From contig NZ_JAJEWI010000001.1 of the NCBI RefSeq assembly GCF_020687785.1, positions 1 through 64,000 on the forward strand: a stretch of 64,000 nucleotides of DNA, read 5' to 3'. The notes beneath the pieces were generated by a model that worked only from the letters and a program-made list of their open reading frames with translations, did no database searches and was not told the DNA's origin. The position numbers were made by a program, and so were the translations under genes. Positions 63,843-64,000 of this stretch are shown piece after piece; within the stretch, counting starts at the first letter, position 1, and every line of letters starts with the position of its first letter. This DNA is from Sphingopyxis yananensis. Lineage in GTDB: Bacteria > Pseudomonadota > Alphaproteobacteria > Sphingomonadales > Sphingomonadaceae.

Positions 63843-64000
63843 GGTCGGTGAATGCTTTCTTGATATCCGAAGCGATGTTCGCGGTGGGGCCGTGGGTCAG
63901 CAGGCGACCATGGTCGTTCCCCGCTGATCACAGCATTTACAGAAGTTTGTAACGAAGCCAGCAGATACTGTCCATAATGCCAATCGCCGATGTCGGATTC
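63843..64000. other. Upstream region of cysK and window edge
   Basis: 158 bases with no recognised gene. An ATG at 63978 (MPIADVGF to the edge) may start a gene outside the window, but too little is visible. Confidence 0.4.

Overview
The window looks like a chromosomal segment of an alphaproteobacterium of the order Sphingomonadales (Sphingopyxis/Sphingorhabdus/Sphingobium-like; genus not resolvable by eye). The pointers are moderate GC, four large TonB-dependent receptors, many esterase, dehydrogenase and TetR genes, a fused cysNC, an NsrR-like regulator beside a globin, and IS3-family elements. No rRNA, CRISPR array or replication origin was seen.

Layout. (1) 1-1.2 kb: the end of an IS3-family element placed directly upstream of a secreted PPC-domain protein. 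(2) 1.2-9.2 kb, minus strand: an operon-like set of TonB receptor, sulfatase, TetR regulator, GPH sugar symporter and GH3 beta-glucosidase, probably for a sulfated or glycosylated substrate. (3) 9.36-14.93 kb: a decaying tandem cluster of five PstS-like substrate-binding paralogues with no ABC permease or ATPase. Both ends carry reciprocal halves of two split genes, which I read as one ~4.9 kb inversion. (4) 15-25 kb: VOC protein, Crp/Fnr regulator, TauD-type dioxygenase, NsrR-like repressor with divergent globin, a hydrolase/thioesterase/GNAT operon with divergent TetR regulator and visible operators, an HPP-CBS membrane protein, a conserved unknown protein, and a trimethylamine monooxygenase with an unusual basic tail. 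(5) 26-32.6 kb: a tandem (double) TetR regulator, an SDR, an alkylsulfatase and a TonB receptor. The SDR and receptor promoters share a TGTACG-N9-CGTACA palindrome. (6) 33.4-40 kb: an STN-domain TonB receptor, a small secreted protein and a second divergent TonB-type receptor. (7) 40-42.5 kb: a junk region with an IS5 scrap, an IS3/IS407-type element with a nonsense codon in its transposase, remnants of a prophage immunity region (S24 repressor tail and Cro/YdaS-like gene), and tRNA-Lys. (8) 42.5-64 kb: mostly core metabolism: folK, rppH, purF, hisI, cysD-cysNC-cysQ, cysK, acyl-CoA dehydrogenase with MerR regulator, phospholipase D, CoA-ester lyase with MaoC hydratase, SleB-type hydrolase.

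The most distinctive signals are the inversion that bisects two genes around the PstS-like cluster (region 3) and the small regulon suggested by the shared palindrome (region 5). All family assignments are from reading the translated sequence; no searches were run.
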